DNA of 64,000 nt, taken from positions 163,601,884 through 163,665,883 of the forward strand of contig NC_061114.1 in assembly GCF_002878395.1 (NCBI RefSeq). Reading direction: 5' to 3'. The notes beneath the pieces were generated by a model, which searched no databases, was not told where the DNA came from, and was given only the letters and a program-made list of their open reading frames with translations. A program made the position numbers and the translations under genes. The stretch comes from Capsicum annuum. Taxonomy: Eukaryota; Streptophyta; Magnoliopsida; Solanales; Solanaceae. Positions 33,072 through 46,300 of this stretch are shown here, piece after piece (the stretch's first letter is position 1; each line of letters starts with the position of its first letter).

Positions 33072-35090
33072 TTGAAAAGAATAACCAAGTCACATATCCC
33101 TGCAGCGAATATGCCTGTACGAATTGAAGTTCCAAAAGAATCATCTTCTAATGTAATAGCTTATGAATCCCAAACACGCCTGAAGCGTGGTAGGTCTTTG
33201 GGTTCAAAGGATAAAAATCCTAGAAAAAGAAGTGCAAAAAATGATGATATTATAAAAGATTCTCCTGAAGAGACTCAAAATCTGATTAATTCTGATATTC
33301 CTGAAGAAATCAGTGAACCCGAGACACAAATGAATGAAGAACTTTCAATAAGTTTTACTAATGATGAGGTAAATTTTGATCGATCAAAAATTATGGTGGA
33401 TAATGTTTTTGCATATAATGTTGCACTAAATATCATGCAAGACAATGAGGACCTTGAACCTCTATCTGTCGAAGAATGTCGACGAAGAAAAGATTGGCCA
33501 AAATGGCAAGAGGCGATTCAATTTGAATTGGACTCACTTGCTAAACGGGAGGTTTTTAGACCTGTAGTCCAAACCCCAGATGGTGTAAAACCAGTCGGCT
33601 ATAAATGGGTCTTCGTACGTAAAAGAAATAAGAAAAATAAAATTGTAAGATACAAGGAGCGCCTTATTGCACAAGGATTCTCTCAAAGACCCAGTGTCGA
33701 CTATGAGGAAACATATTCATCTGTTATGGATGCAATAACATTTCGATACCTCATCGATCTAGCTGTACATGAAAATCTTGAAATTCATCTAATAGATGTG
33801 GTTACAGCTTATCTTTGTGGTTCACTTGATAACGATATTTACATGAAAATCCCAAAAGGATTAAAAATGCCTGAAGCATATAGTTCAAAGTCTCGAAAAT
33901 TATATTCAATCAGATTACAAAGATCGTTGTATGGTCTAAAACAATTAGGGTGTATGTGGTATAATTGCCTAAGTGAGTACTTGAAAAATGAAGGATACAT
34001 AAATGATATTTTTGTCCTTGTATTTTCATTAAGAAAATGGCGTCAGGGTTTGTTATACTCGCTGTTTATGTGGATGATATAAATCTCATTGGGACTCCAG
34101 AAGCGGTCCAAAAGTCAATTGAATATCTAAAGAAAGAATTCGAAATGAAAGATCTTGGAAAAATAAAACTTTGTCTTGGTCTGCAAATTGAACATTTAGC
34201 AGACCGAGTTTTCATCCACCAAATTGCCTATACCCAAAAGGTTTTGAAACGATTTTACATGGACAAAGCATATCCATTAAGTGCTCCAATGGCTGTTCGA
34301 TCACTTGATGTAAGTAAAGATCCATTCCGACCTCTGGAAGAGGGTGAAGAGATTCTTGGTCCTGAAGTACCATATCTCAATGCTATTGGTGCACTTATGT
34401 ACCTCGCTAATGCTACAGGGCCAGATATATCATTTTCTGTTAATTTGCTAGCTAGGTATAGTTCTTCTCCCTATGCGAAGACACTGGAATGGAGTTAAAC
34501 ATATATTGAGGTACCTAAAAGGGACTATTGATATGGGTCTATTTTATACTAACAAAGCTAGTACAAATCTTGTTGGTCATGCAGATGCAGGTTATTTATC
34601 TGACCCACATAAAACATGATCTCAAACAGGCTATGTGCTTACATATGGAGGTACTACAATATCATGGCGATCGACAAAGCAGTCCATCATTGCTACTTCT
34701 TCTAATCATGCTGAGATAATAACGATTCATGAAGCAAGTAGAGAATGCATATGGCTGAGATCACTGATACATTCCATCAAAGAGAGATGTAGCCTGAAGC
34801 TCAATATCAAGGTACCCATGGTTATATTTGAAGATAATGCAACATGCATAGCTCAATTAAAAGGAGGCTTTATAAAGGGAGATAGAACAAAACACATTTT
34901 GCCAAAGTTATTCTTCACGTACGATCTCCAGAAGAATGGCGATATTGATGTGCAACAGATCCGCTCTAGTGACAATCCAATAGATTTGTTCACCAAATCT
35001 TTACCAACTTCAACCTTTGAGAAGATGGTACATAAGATTGGAATGGAAAGGCTAAACCAGTTGAATCGGGGTCTTTATCAGGGGGAGTAA
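33072..35090 (+). pseudogene. RT and RNase H of copia element 2, frameshifted
   Basis: An open frame at 33072-34082 carries the RT start (WPKWQEAIQFELDSL, about 33495-33540), PVGYKWVFVRKRN, ERLIAQGFSQRPSVDYEETY and the block ending SLYGLKQLGCMWY. A shift near 34040-34080 moves the catalytic VYVDDINLIG into the next frame (34037-34498). RNase H follows in the frame 34635-35090 (SWRSTKQSIIATSSNHAEI, VIFEDNATCIAQL, TKHILPKLFF). Only about two shifts separate it from continuity. Confidence 0.92.
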
Positions 35091-35214
35091 GAATACGCGT
35101 TGTACTCTTATTTCCTTAACCAAGATTTTTATCCCACTGAGTTTTTCCTGATAAGATTTTTAATGAGGCAGCACTCAAAAATGTATTCAGTAAATTTCTC
35201 TTTGCATGGACATC

Positions 35215-35224
35215 CAAGGGGGAG
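35215..35224 (+). promoter_or_regulatory. Polypurine tract of copia element 2
   Basis: CAAGGGGGAG abuts the 3' LTR. Confidence 0.85.
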
Positions 35225-35482
35225 TGTTGTAAAATGGATGTCATGCCATGTGTTAATAGCAATCGAAGTGTCCAATTTAGTTGCTATTTGGCATTATCTG
35301 AAGTGGACAAAAGTGCTTACTAATTATGCAACTCTTGGTTTAAAATATTATATTATAAATAACCCATGCTTTCTGTACAAACTGAGTAGTGGAAAAATAT
35401 TAACGAAATATTACTCCTTGTCTCTTTGCTTGCTCACTGCCTTGTCTCTTTGCTTGCTCACTGTTATTATAATTTTATAATA
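35225..35482 (+). repeat. 3' LTR of copia element 2
   Basis: 258 bp, TGTTGTAAAATGG to TTTATAATA. It lacks both insertions seen in the 5' LTR and serves as their empty-site reference. Confidence 0.92.
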
Positions 35483-37209
35483 CTTTCTAAGTTTTTAATG
35501 GAGGAAACTTAAATAAGGTGAACATGGTTTTTTTTACAGTTGGGATGGGTTTAAAAATAATGAAAAATGTAGAAGAAATAAATTTTCTATCGTTGGCTGC
35601 TTATGTGACATTTTCTATAAGCATCGTAGGTGCATAAATGAGGCTGAGACCACTGTGCCATGTGGCAAGTCGGGGCACTTTTAAGTTTATTTAGTTAAGC
35701 TTAGAGATGTTTAAAGTTTTAAGGATAGTTTAAGAGCTAAATAATAATTGTATCTAGTTTGAGAGTAATTTTAATATTCTCTTTATGTCTCTTTATTTTT
35801 TTTCATATCGAACACAATTGCATTTTAATGAACAACAAGTGCTATTGAGTTCTAATTTTTATTATTATCCTTTTGAAATAGATAGTTACTCCATTATTAT
35901 TTTCATGTGTTGTTTTTTTGAAAGAAAATTACTTTTTCAAAAGTATTTATTTTGGAGCATAAGTTTAATATTATCTTATTTGTCTTTGCCAGACAAATTT
36001 TTACCCTTAATATTAAGAAAAAATCGTTAGGCTCATGCTTTATAAAGCACAAATTAATACTATTAAACTTATGCATTAAGGCACAAGTTATTCAAGACAT
36101 AAGTTCAATGTATGAACTTCTTAAGGTATGATGTTCTAAAATTAAATTTGTCTTCAAATACAAGTTATGTCTTACAAGACATAAGTTTAGTTTTTGAACT
36201 CATGCCTCAAGGCCAAGTAAATCCGCAAGCACAGGTTATGTCTATAAGGAATAAGTTCAGTGGATAAATTTTTTAAGGTATAATATTTTAGAACTGGACT
36301 TATGACTTATAGGTCATAACCTGACTCATCGATTTTCTTTGGTTTTGCAGGTTTTTTTTTTTATCCGTGTTTTTAGTACTTAAAGTGTTGAAGGACAAAA
36401 ATCAAAGACCACCTCAAAATAGAGACATTCCTATGAATGACCCGATGTTGTTCAGCACCTTCCATAATATTTGTATCAAGTTTTTGCACGATTGCTCCTA
36501 TTTTGTGGTGGTCTTTAATTTTTGTTCCTCAAATTGGTGGTTCTTAATTGTTGCCTTTACTTCTCATTTAATAAAAGTTTGTGTGTCAAGGTATCTTTAA
36601 CTATTTTTCACAAGGCAATTATTGCAGAGAACTTTCACCTTGTCCAGAAAAAGTTTAGAGAACTTTTGCCTTGTCATACAAAAATTATGTAGGAATAAAT
36701 TAGGCCTCTGAAGACATAATTTTTGAAACTCAACTTATGACTATTGATATAAATTATGCCTTGTGAATTTCTTTTGCTTCTAAGGAATAATTTATCTCTT
36801 GTAAATTTTACCTTGCTATATGCATTTTATTGCATCGTTACCGACTTAATTTCGTTTCAGATTTAGCAGCTAATGCTCGCGAAAGAATATTTCTATGACC
36901 AATTAATTAAATCTTCAAGCAATTGATTCATCTCAAAACTAACAAAATTAGTTATTCAACTACTATTGTCAAATAGATTTTTCTTATGCCTGTGATAGTT
37001 ATTTGTTCAAGAAATATTAAATCACATTAATCACTCCAAGCATTACAAAACAGTTTCATTCTTAAAATAGATTTAGAAAGCTTTGATCACATCGAATGAT
37101 CCTTTATTTATCTAGCCATACGGCCATATTTTAACTTTCAAAAATTAGTAACCTTAAATTGAATTGCATTAATAGATTTAGCATTTCTATTCTTGTAAAT
37201 GGTACTAGA
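35483..37209. other. AT-rich intergenic DNA with short palindromic motifs
   Basis: No coding frame can be supported. Related short motifs recur (ACATAAGTTCA, CATGCCTCAAGGCC, GACATAAGTTTAG) between 36020 and 36310 and again near 36610-36800. They look like eroded copies of a small inverted-repeat element. Confidence 0.4.
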
Positions 37210-38010
37210 TCTAGCTACTTCTCAACATCAAGAGGCATCTGTCAAGGATATCTTATGTCATCATACACATTCATATTATACATGAAACTCGTTTCCACTT
37301 GTACAAACTATAAAGTGGACACTTTGAACTGAGATCAAATCACTCTTAATAAGAACGACCATCAATTTTTTCATTTATTATTTACGGATGACTTGACTCT
37401 TATAACAAGAGCTCATTCTAAATAGATTCAAGCAATTTATGATTGTTTTGAATTATTTTTATAAATTATTCAGACAAAAAATTAATATCGCCATCTAAGT
37501 CAAAAATAATTTTCTCTAGTATGTGCAAATAATATTTTGTAGGTAAGTGCACCACTTGCTTAACATTTCAGCTACTAATGACTTTAGTAAATAATCTTGA
37601 ATTTTTAATCCTCAATCATAAGCCCAAATCCTGAAATTTTCAATAGACTTAAGAGCATGAGAAAAGAGCTATCTAGATGGAAAGTTAATTTTCCGTAATC
37701 CTGTCGGCAGAATCATTCGAGAAATATTCACTCTTAATGTCATTTTTGTGCATAGTATATGCAATACTTTTTATCTATCTCCCTAGCAAGCTTGATATGC
37801 TAGAGATAAAACCCAAAAAAAGCCTTCATTTGAGACTCTACTCTTGAAAAAAAAAAAAAAAAGGAGAACTCCATTACATAATTGGAACATCATCACTTTT
37901 TCTAAACATCATGGAGGGCTTGGACTTAGGAATTTCGTATAAAATATTGCTCTCATCATTTATCTTGCATGAAAAATATTCACTTCCCATTCTTTCTTAC
38001 GAGGGAAAAT
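37210..38010 (+). mobile_element. L1-type LINE reverse-transcriptase fragment
   Basis: Plus-strand pieces read SRGICQGYLMSSYTFILYMK (about 37228-37287, the RGxxQGDPLSP block), FHLLFTDDLTLITRAHS (about 37370-37420; FADD changed to FTDD), then SMRKELSRWKVNFP (about 37655-37697), a K-rich gap, and MEGLDLGI (about 37910-37935, the GGLGI block). Frames shift between blocks and both ends are lost. Confidence 0.75.
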
Positions 38011-39049
38011 ATTATTAACAAATATTGTTCTTAAATAATTTTTATCTCTTCTTAGTCTTTTATATGAAAAACATCTTGTGAAGTGAAAAGTTATGTTATA
38101 AAGCAATTGTGTGCACTCTTGAGAAAGGTAATTTCACATACTTATGAAACTTTAAATGGTAATCAGAAACTTTAAATAATCTAGTACAAACTATGTGGCT
38201 TAAGGATCAGGTTCCTTAAGAATAACAAAATGGTAAATTAACGAGGGTTATCAGATTTATCATGAAAAATCTTCGCACAAGAGTAAAAGTAGTTGATTTT
38301 TTTTTAAAAAAGAAAATGACATAATATATCATCAAACTAAATTTTGCCTCATAAGGAAGAACTTATATATAATGAATCTAAATATGCACCGTTTATCTAT
38401 AATAGAAAGTTTTGCCTCGAAGCAAAAGTAATTGAAATTTATATATATTAAAAAATTTATAATCCTCTAGCTAAGCTTTGTCTTATGAGGCAAAACTTGT
38501 ATACTACGAATTAAGATATGCATTGTGTATCTAATAAATTTTTTTACCTTGAGGCAAAAGTAAATATTTTTTTTCTTTTTACAAAGTTGGACAAATTTTT
38601 ACATCTTAAATACATATTAATTATTTCAATTATATTAGGAAGGAGCAACATTTTTAATAGTTGATAATTTTTGTAGGGTAGAATAGTTGCCAAATTGATT
38701 GGACTAAGAACAAAGATTTTCCAACTAAGAAATATATCGAAAAGCTACTTTTTCTTCCAAAGAACTAACAAATGCGTACTGAAAACTAACTTCGACTTCA
38801 CCACACAGATTTCAGACACGCTTTTACACATCTTTTTTCCCAATCTGCTACAAAATGTAGAACTTTATTATATTTGATAAATAAGAAAAAATATCTACAT
38901 GTTTAGTAATATTAGTTTAGGTGTACGCGCCTTGCACGTGTACCTCACTTTAATAACTTTAATTATTACACTAAATAGGATATTTATTTAAATAATAAAG
39001 ATAAATATAATAATTAAATTTAATATTTTTTGAGTATGCAAAGATGGAG
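38011..39049. other. AT-rich intergenic DNA with a twice-repeated motif
   Basis: Two related segments at about 38335-38440 and 38475-38575 each have TTTTGCCTC or CTTATGAGGCAAAAC on one side and GAGGCAAAAGTAA or GAAGCAAAAGTAA on the other, i.e. inverted GCCTC/GAGGC pairs around about 80 bp. They may be MITE copies. No gene is seen. Confidence 0.45.
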
Positions 39050-39675
39050 AATTTATTTATTAAACCTAATCTTTACGAAAAATATTTTTAAAAATCGATC
39101 GACATTCATTTACCATTTGTAAATTGCAACAAAACAATACAATGATAGAGACATCAAAATAATACAATTAAATCTAATCTTTACACACAAAAATTTTCTC
39201 AAAGTTGTCCGACACTCATTTACCACCTGTAAACAATAACAAAATAATACGATAATATAGATATTGAAATAATACAACTAAACCTAACCTTACATAAAAA
39301 AAATTTCTCAAAGTCGACCAACATTTACCTATACCTGTAAACTGCAAAAATAATACGATAAAAATGATATAAAAAATACAATTAAACTTAAATTTTACAG
39401 ACAAAAATTTCTCAAAGTTGATCGAAATTCATCTACGAATTGTAAACTACCACAAAATAACAAACTAATAGAGATATTACGATAATGCAATTACACCTAA
39501 CCTATACCTAAAAAAAAAAAATCAAAACCGACTCACATTCATCTAGCATTTGTAAATTAAAATAAAACAATAAGATAATAAAGATATCAAAACAATACAA
39601 TTGAACTTGACTTTTACACGAGAAATTTTTCAAAGCCAACCGACATTCATTTACGACCTGTAAACTATAAAAAAA
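39050..39675. repeat. Satellite-like tandem array, six units of ~109 bp
   Basis: The core GACATTCATTTACCACCTGTAAAC recurs in varied form at about 39101, 39211, 39320, 39424, 39534 and 39642, with spacing of 103-110 bp. Each unit also has AATACAATTAAACCTAA and a CTCAAAGTTGACC-like part. Divergence between units is considerable, so the array is old. Confidence 0.88.
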
Positions 39676-40359
39676 AAATAATAGTGATCACAAAGTTTCG
39701 ATTTTAATCCAACTAATTCTTGTCTGAGCTAAACTTTTGACCATAAAGAATGATTTTGAATGAAAACAAAGAATATATATATATATATACACACACACAC
39801 ATGTTGAATTCTATTATGCTGATAAAAACAATGAAAAAGCTTAGGGTTTGAAAATCAAACATCCACCAATCTAGACATGCAATTGCATCAAGTTAGATGA
39901 GTATTAATCATATTCTCCCAATAGGTAAGCCGATTTGTTCTCTAGTTTAACGTACCTCTCAATATTTATAGAAGTATTTCCTTAATAGAGTACTATTTTA
40001 GGAGTATTTTTTTAATTGAACAGTAGAATACTACCATATAGTTTAGGAGTCTCATATATTTTAGAAAGTCTAGTAGAAAGAAAAATACTAATTAATTCAT
40101 CTACCATATATTTTAGGAGTCACATATATTTTAGAAAGTTTAGTTAATATAATAAAAAATAATTAAATAATAAATTTAAAGAATAGTGAAAAGACAGTTT
40201 TGTCTAAAGAAAGGTCTTTGGTGACCTTTTTATTTTTTTGGCGACTCCAATCAGATTTGGAGATGAAGAATATTTATTATCTAAGCAACCCTCTCTTGTT
40301 AATATTAGTACATGCAATTCTTAATTGTTTTTGCCAAATACTATACATAGAGGGCTTAT

Positions 40360-40400
<41 letters not shown>

Positions 40401-40439
40401 TTTTTCAAACAACTCTCTACGTAGTACTCAAAATCCATA
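39676..40439. other. AT-rich DNA with microsatellites and a 70-bp repeat
   Basis: It contains (TA)n(CA)n at 39772-39801, a direct repeat of TATTTTAGGAGTCACATATA with its flanks at about 40031-40075 and 40101-40143, and (AT)n at 40363-40398. The short open frames over the AT run are artefacts. Confidence 0.6.
40363..40398. repeat. (AT)n microsatellite
   Basis: About 18 uninterrupted AT dinucleotides. Confidence 0.97.
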
Positions 40440-41483
40440 AAGACTGAACTATTACCGTTGTCCATGTATGGCCACCACCTCCGATGGGATCAACCTGTTG
40501 GAAGACTTTCCACCACTACTCACCAAAGACACCATCAAAGTAGTAGAACCTTAAAAAGCGGAGCCACAAATACCCAAATGTGCAAATTTACCTAAACCTA
40601 AACTTATGAACACAAATATTCCTAAAGTCTATCCTAAATCAGTGATAATGTTGCATAGGGAACCAAATATTATGTGAAAATTAGCAAAAGTTCAAACCCT
40701 CATCATGCAAGAGAATCTCTAATACGCCATTATAGGTAAATTCTCTTATGGAAAATCTGATATTAGAGAATTGAGGAAAGCCATTCTAGGGCAATGTGAG
40801 ATTAAAAGAGAATGCACGTTTGGAGTTTTGGATGCTAGAAATATTCTGATTATCAAGTGTGGAGGACTATTTGCCATTGCAATCAACTACAGCCTATTAT
40901 ATCAAAGCAAAGAAGATGTATTTGCAGATGTACGTTAAAGTGAAATCTATGATTTGAACCAGATGTGGAAACAACTATAGGGGTGGCATAAATATCTATG
41001 TTAGATCTGCCATTTAATTTTTTTGCCATGGAAGCAATATTTTCAATTGCTTCAATAATAATGAAACCTCTGATAGTGGATATGACGGTGATAAACCCAA
41101 CAAGATCAGGTTGTGTAAAAGTTAAAGTAGAGGTAGATCTGATAGCCAAACTATCTCAAAGAGTCAGAACCAATGAAGAGATGATATAATTGGAGAAACT
41201 AAGTCAAATAAGACTCAAATTTAGTACAAATATATGCTAAATATTATAGAAAATGTTGTCTACAAGGACATGATGATGATGGTAGTTGGAACATTCACCT
41301 AAAATTGCATGATAAAAAGATGGAGGAATAGAAAAATAAAAGGGTAGAAGCATAAAAACAAATGACAGGAACAACTGCAAATCATCAAAAAGCTTTAACA
41401 AATAGGTTGGAAAGAACTAGCCAAAAGTTTAAGAGTTGAAAAGAAGAAGCAATTACAAAAAAGACAGACATGGACACATTATG
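40440..41483 (+). mobile_element. LINE ORF1-like (DUF4283 type) fragment
   Basis: The frame from 40998 reads LDLPFNFFAMEAIFSIAS, then KPLIVDMTVINPTRSGC and VKVKVEVDLIA, which is the signature of plant LINE ORF1 RNA-binding proteins (KPL-VD-AT-N-TRPS-ARV-VEVDL). A broken zinc-knuckle zone follows near 41255-41310 (CCLQGHDDDGSWNIH). Upstream pieces lie in other frames. The fragment is cut on the right by the LTR at 41484. Confidence 0.75.
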
Positions 41484-43384
41484 TGTAATGTTCCAAAACG
41501 GCGTTACGCTGAATTAGGAGGTAAAAGTTGCACCTAGACTCTCCTAGCTAAAATTTGAGGAATTCATGAATAGTCTATTTTTGACTTGAAATTGAGGGTA
41601 TGGTAGTTGAATGAAATCTAGCACTGATATGATTAGGAATAGAGCAATTTTATATAACGATCGAAGATAGAAAGCTATAGCATCTTTCAGCACCTGAAAT
41701 AGAGCTATACAACTTCGGTTGTAATATTTATGTGGAGAGGTTGGTTTGCATTATTGAGATCCATAGTATGTATTATAAAATAAGAAAAAAATGGGAAGAG
41801 GTCCCGAGTTTCTGCCTCAGACCGCAGCAGAAAAAGTAACCATTACAGTGGTACCACGGTCGCAGTCAGGAAAACTGCAATGACGGACTCTAGTAAAATG
41901 GATGTGAACCGCTACAACAAAAATTTAATCGCTGCAGTGGTAGCGCGCAATGAAATATTAATTTTTAAAATTCAAAAAATATTTTCATGCCCCACTTTTT
42001 AAACAATGCAATAGGACACTGGGATAGGCGATTTTCAAAAAAAATTTGAGGTTGTTCCTCTTTAGAGGTAAGTAATTACGTTCTAGGCTTGAATTTACTT
42101 CGTTTAATCTTAAAAAATCATTAGAGAATGAATTAATTGTGGGTTTGGAGTTAAACCCTAGTTTATGAAAATTGATGTAAATGAAGGGATTGCTTATGAA
42201 ATTCGGTATATAACGATCCTAGGATGTTAGAAAACACTAATGGGACTAGAATTATGACTAAATATACTAAATTGAGTAGTGTTTGTGAAGTTAAAATGAT
42301 AAAGAAACCTTAAGATGATGAGATAGGATAAATTATGATTAAAATCAGTGATTTTTGATCCATAGTTATTAAACAAGATGAATTATTGAAATGTGTGTAT
42401 TTGATGGTTGTATAGATCAAGAATGAGTTGAATGAGAATAAATAGAAAAAAGTATGACTTAAAGATGACTTTGAGCAAAAGAGTTGAGGTGGGCTATTTT
42501 TTTATGTAGCACTTAGACTTTCTTGGCTTTGTAATTGTTTGTGGTTTGAATATCTATAATTTCCTTCTAACATAGTTTGAATTTTGATGAAGTGTTACAT
42601 TTTTATTGCATTATGATGAGGTGTTGAGGTGTTGATGTGGTGGGTCGAGTACCATATTGATACTATATGATAAGATGATGGATTGAGTACCATGCTGGTA
42701 CGTCATGATGTGATGAGGTGGATGAGAATTATAAGATATGATGTGCACATCTTACATACATGCACCCATTTACATGCATTAAGTGTCATTTGATGAATAT
42801 ATATGATGATGAATGATTGATGAAAATGATTAGGTATGAATATCTATGAAAGTGATCTCGTGAGCGTAATAATATGATGAATTATGATGTGTTGTTTAAT
42901 TGATATCATTGATTAGGAATCTTGTTATGATCGCATTTGTACTTGTTTGTCTTACTTACTTGTACATTGTTAGGTTAGTTTACCTATGATGCTTACCAAT
43001 ACTTGTTGATGTACTGATGCTACTTGTTTTTACTCTTCTTTTGTTGAGTGCAGAATATATTCCAGCAGTTGACATGTGATGTCGATTCTTAATAATAATT
43101 CACTCATTATTTCGAGGGTGAGAACTACATTCGGGTAACCTTTAGATCTTCTGTGATGTTATGTCCTTTAATCGGGGACTAAGATAATTTCTTCCTTATT
43201 TATATTAGTTTTAGACTGCTGTTCTTTTTAGATGTTCTTATATGGTGATTTCAGGTCCCATGGATTATAGTAAATGGTGGTTTCCAGACTCTATTCATTT
43301 TTATGGATGATGACATTGTTCATTAAGATGTTATTTAAATTAAGCTCCCTTTGAATTAATTTAATATATGAAAAATTATATGAG
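41484..43384 (+). repeat. Ty3/gypsy LTR 1, first part (split by element M)
   Basis: It starts TGTAATGTTCCAAAACGG, interrupting the LINE ORF1 fragment. It carries the GTTGATGTACTGATGC and TTGAGTGCAGAATATATTCC blocks typical of long gypsy LTRs. It stops at ATTATATGAG where the minus-strand element begins, and it resumes at about 57809 to end GGTTATGACA at 57889. Rejoined length is about 1980 bp. Confidence 0.75.
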
Positions 43385-46300
43385 TGTCACAACCCACAAA
43401 TTTAAGTGTTATGATAGTACTTATCGCGATAAACCTTGACAAGTAAGCCTATCACAAAAACTAATACAAAAAAAGAAAAATAATAGCAATAACCCAAGTA
43501 AGGCTTCTAGAATAAAACCGAACCACGTAATATAGTAAAGTGGAAAGACATAACCAAAAATACCATAATCCCAAAATCTGGTGTCATATTGTAAGAACAT
43601 CACTAGTACAACTCGAGATTAAATACACAAGATATCCAAAACAAGAATACTTTGTCTGTGAATATGAATAAAGACATAGTCTAAATAAAGAAAGATAGTA
43701 GTCAACTTCAAAAGCAAGAACCCAACCTCTACCTCAAATAGCTCTAAAGGTAGACCGAATCAACCTGTCACGACCCAAACCAGGATCTGGTCATGACGGG
43801 TATCTCAAGTCCCACGTGAACTGGAGACCACCCCCGCACTTAACCAAGCACTCACAATATTTTTAGTATCGGATGAATTTTGAACATATAACAAGATAGA
43901 TTCAAGAATAAATAATATATCTATGATCAATATCCAACAATCCGATCGAAACAACCGACCAACACCCAAGTCCACAGTGATCCAACAAAGCCTTCTAAAC
44001 AAGAACCAAGACTAAATATCCATAAAGAGGCGGGACATGAAGTCTAAAACAGCTTAAAACATAAGAGACCAAAACATGAAATGTCGTCTTCCAATGTATG
44101 GAAGCTCACCACTTCAATGTCAACTCACAAGCTGGTCCCAAATCCTAATAACTGAGCAGAAGAAGTAGAAGTATGGCCAGTTCCTGTATCGCGTAAGGAT
44201 ACAACATCTGAAAATGATTAGCGATTGGAGCACTAGTATGTAACTTACGGATAACATAATGTCATAATTAACAGTTCAAAATCATTCCAAATTTTATACC
44301 ACATCAGTTAATGCACATATATATATATCACATGTCGGTATAGGTAACAAGGCTTAACATGCATTTTAAAACTTTAGTCTGAATTGTGTAGCTCAACCGC
44401 CATAACATACAAAGACGCCCACAAGCTATATGGGCCCAGCTCTCCCCCAGCTGGTAGGGCCCCAGTGCGTGTGGCCGCATGAACCAGAGAATATACATAT
44501 GCACTATAGGGGACTCAAACCTCCCGACACATCAAGGTAACACGAGCACCAAATCATATAATACAATGTCGGGAACTCAAACCTTCTAATTATGCGAGAA
44601 TAATAATAATAAGAGGGACTCAAATAGCCCGGTCATATAGATCACCGCGTCGGCAATTGTGATTTTCAGTGTTTGTCCCATGAGACCTCCACTTTCACGA
44701 CTCAGCTACACAGTCCTTTTTAAAGCCTAATTAAAAATATTTAATACACATTTCTATTTATTAGACCATGCTACACATTTAGGCATACATTATCGGTATC
44801 ATCATACAACTACACTTGCAAGGTATCATCAACATGCCGAACAATTAACATCAATTGAGAAAAATCACAACCCCTTTCTTGGTTCAATTATGCAGTAGCT
44901 TTTAAAATCACCAACCAACAAGGTTCAATTCAACACCATAATGCAATAGTTCTAGAATAGTTAAATTCCCATATTTTATATAACTAAACATAATTTCATA
45001 TTATGGGGTTGGGGTTATAACCACTTCAAAAGTCACAAGTTGAGGAAATCACAATCCCTTAGTTTATTTACCATAACCATGCACCTACAAGTTCAAAACC
45101 ATTGTTAAAACATGAGTAATGCATAATTTTAGGGGAAAACATTTAATTGACCATTCATGTCAAAACCCTCAATCACGTCAAAACCTTTACTTTTCATCAC
45201 GTAAATAACTATAAACTTTCATGCAATAGAGATATTAAGTTTAATGGTAGAGTCACATGCCTGAAATATAAAGTTTCACAGAGAGAATTTTGCCCTTGAG
45301 CACTTGGATGATCTACCTCTTAGAAACCCTAAGTATGGAGGCTTGAGAGAATATTTTGTAGTGTTGAGTATGCTATGAATAAGGAATAACCCCTCTAAAG
45401 TGCCTTTTGAATGTGGGGTCTTAATTGGATAAGAGGGAAATTGTCCAAAGTGCCCTTTAATTAAAAGCTGAAATTTAGTCGTCAGTGACTATCGATCACT
45501 ATACGACTCGTAATATCTCATTACGACTCCACACCATAAGTCGTAGCCAAGGCAGTCTCCAAGGAACCATATACTGTTGACCTTACGACTCAATGACACG
45601 ACTCATAATGGGACCCTACGACTCGTAGGGTCCAGTCATAGTCAACACAAAAACCAATTAGGGTATACACTAGATACCCTACGATTTACACCCAATGACT
45701 CGTAACAAGTCCTTACGGCTCTTAGTGAGCCACATGTACTCAGAGAAGAACCTAGCCATTTAATTACTGATTTGTTTACGACCTGTCAGGACACCCTACG
45801 ACTCATAGGTCAAGTCGTAATCATGGCAGTGAGTGCAAAATTCCAGAAATTTCTAAAGACCAAAAACCCAAGTCGTTACACAACCACCGTGAGGTGCACT
45901 CGAATTAGGATTTGCACCGAAAGGGTGCGATAGGAGTGAATACAGTCCACTTGTACTCAGTAGGTATCATAGGCTGACTGAGCAAAGTAAAAAATAAAGC
46001 ATACAAAGTATATACTAAGGGCACGCCACCTGCAATCTGAAAATGTCCGACAACGATAGTACACACCATTTCCACTAACAGTTCTATAATTTTTACATAC
46101 ATCATAGCAAATACGAAGAAGGAATATGACCACCAATATCACAGATACAAGTACTAGAAAAGGGATTACACATAGACAAAAATGCATCAAGAGAGATAAT
46201 ACAACTCAAACAAAGGCACAATGTAACACAAATGCAATGAAGATGAAGATAATGGTGATGATGATAATAATGATGATAATGATGATGTGATACACGAGGT

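Larger units (their letters stand above)
29484..35482 (+). mobile_element. Ty1/copia retrotransposon 2
   Basis: The 5' LTR (29484-30350) and 3' LTR (35225-35482) flank decayed gag, protease, integrase, RT and RNase H in copia order. The flanks TTTTC (29479-29483) and CTTTC (35483-35487) match at four of five bases, a probable target duplication. The 3' LTR ends TA where the 5' LTR ends CA. Coding decay is lighter than in copia element 1: RT and RNase H remain as frames of 336, 153 and 151 codons. Confidence 0.93.

Noticed and set aside
30421..35090. Endogenous plant virus (pararetrovirus) sequence
   Set aside because: The RT follows integrase in copia order with LTRs and a polypurine tract; no movement- or coat-protein region is seen.
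39050..39675. CRISPR-like array
   Set aside because: Units of about 109 bp without a constant short repeat plus unique spacers, in a plant nuclear context; it is an ordinary degenerate tandem array.
40200..40465. Frames with alternating Ile-Tyr stretches
   Set aside because: Product of the (AT)n microsatellite.
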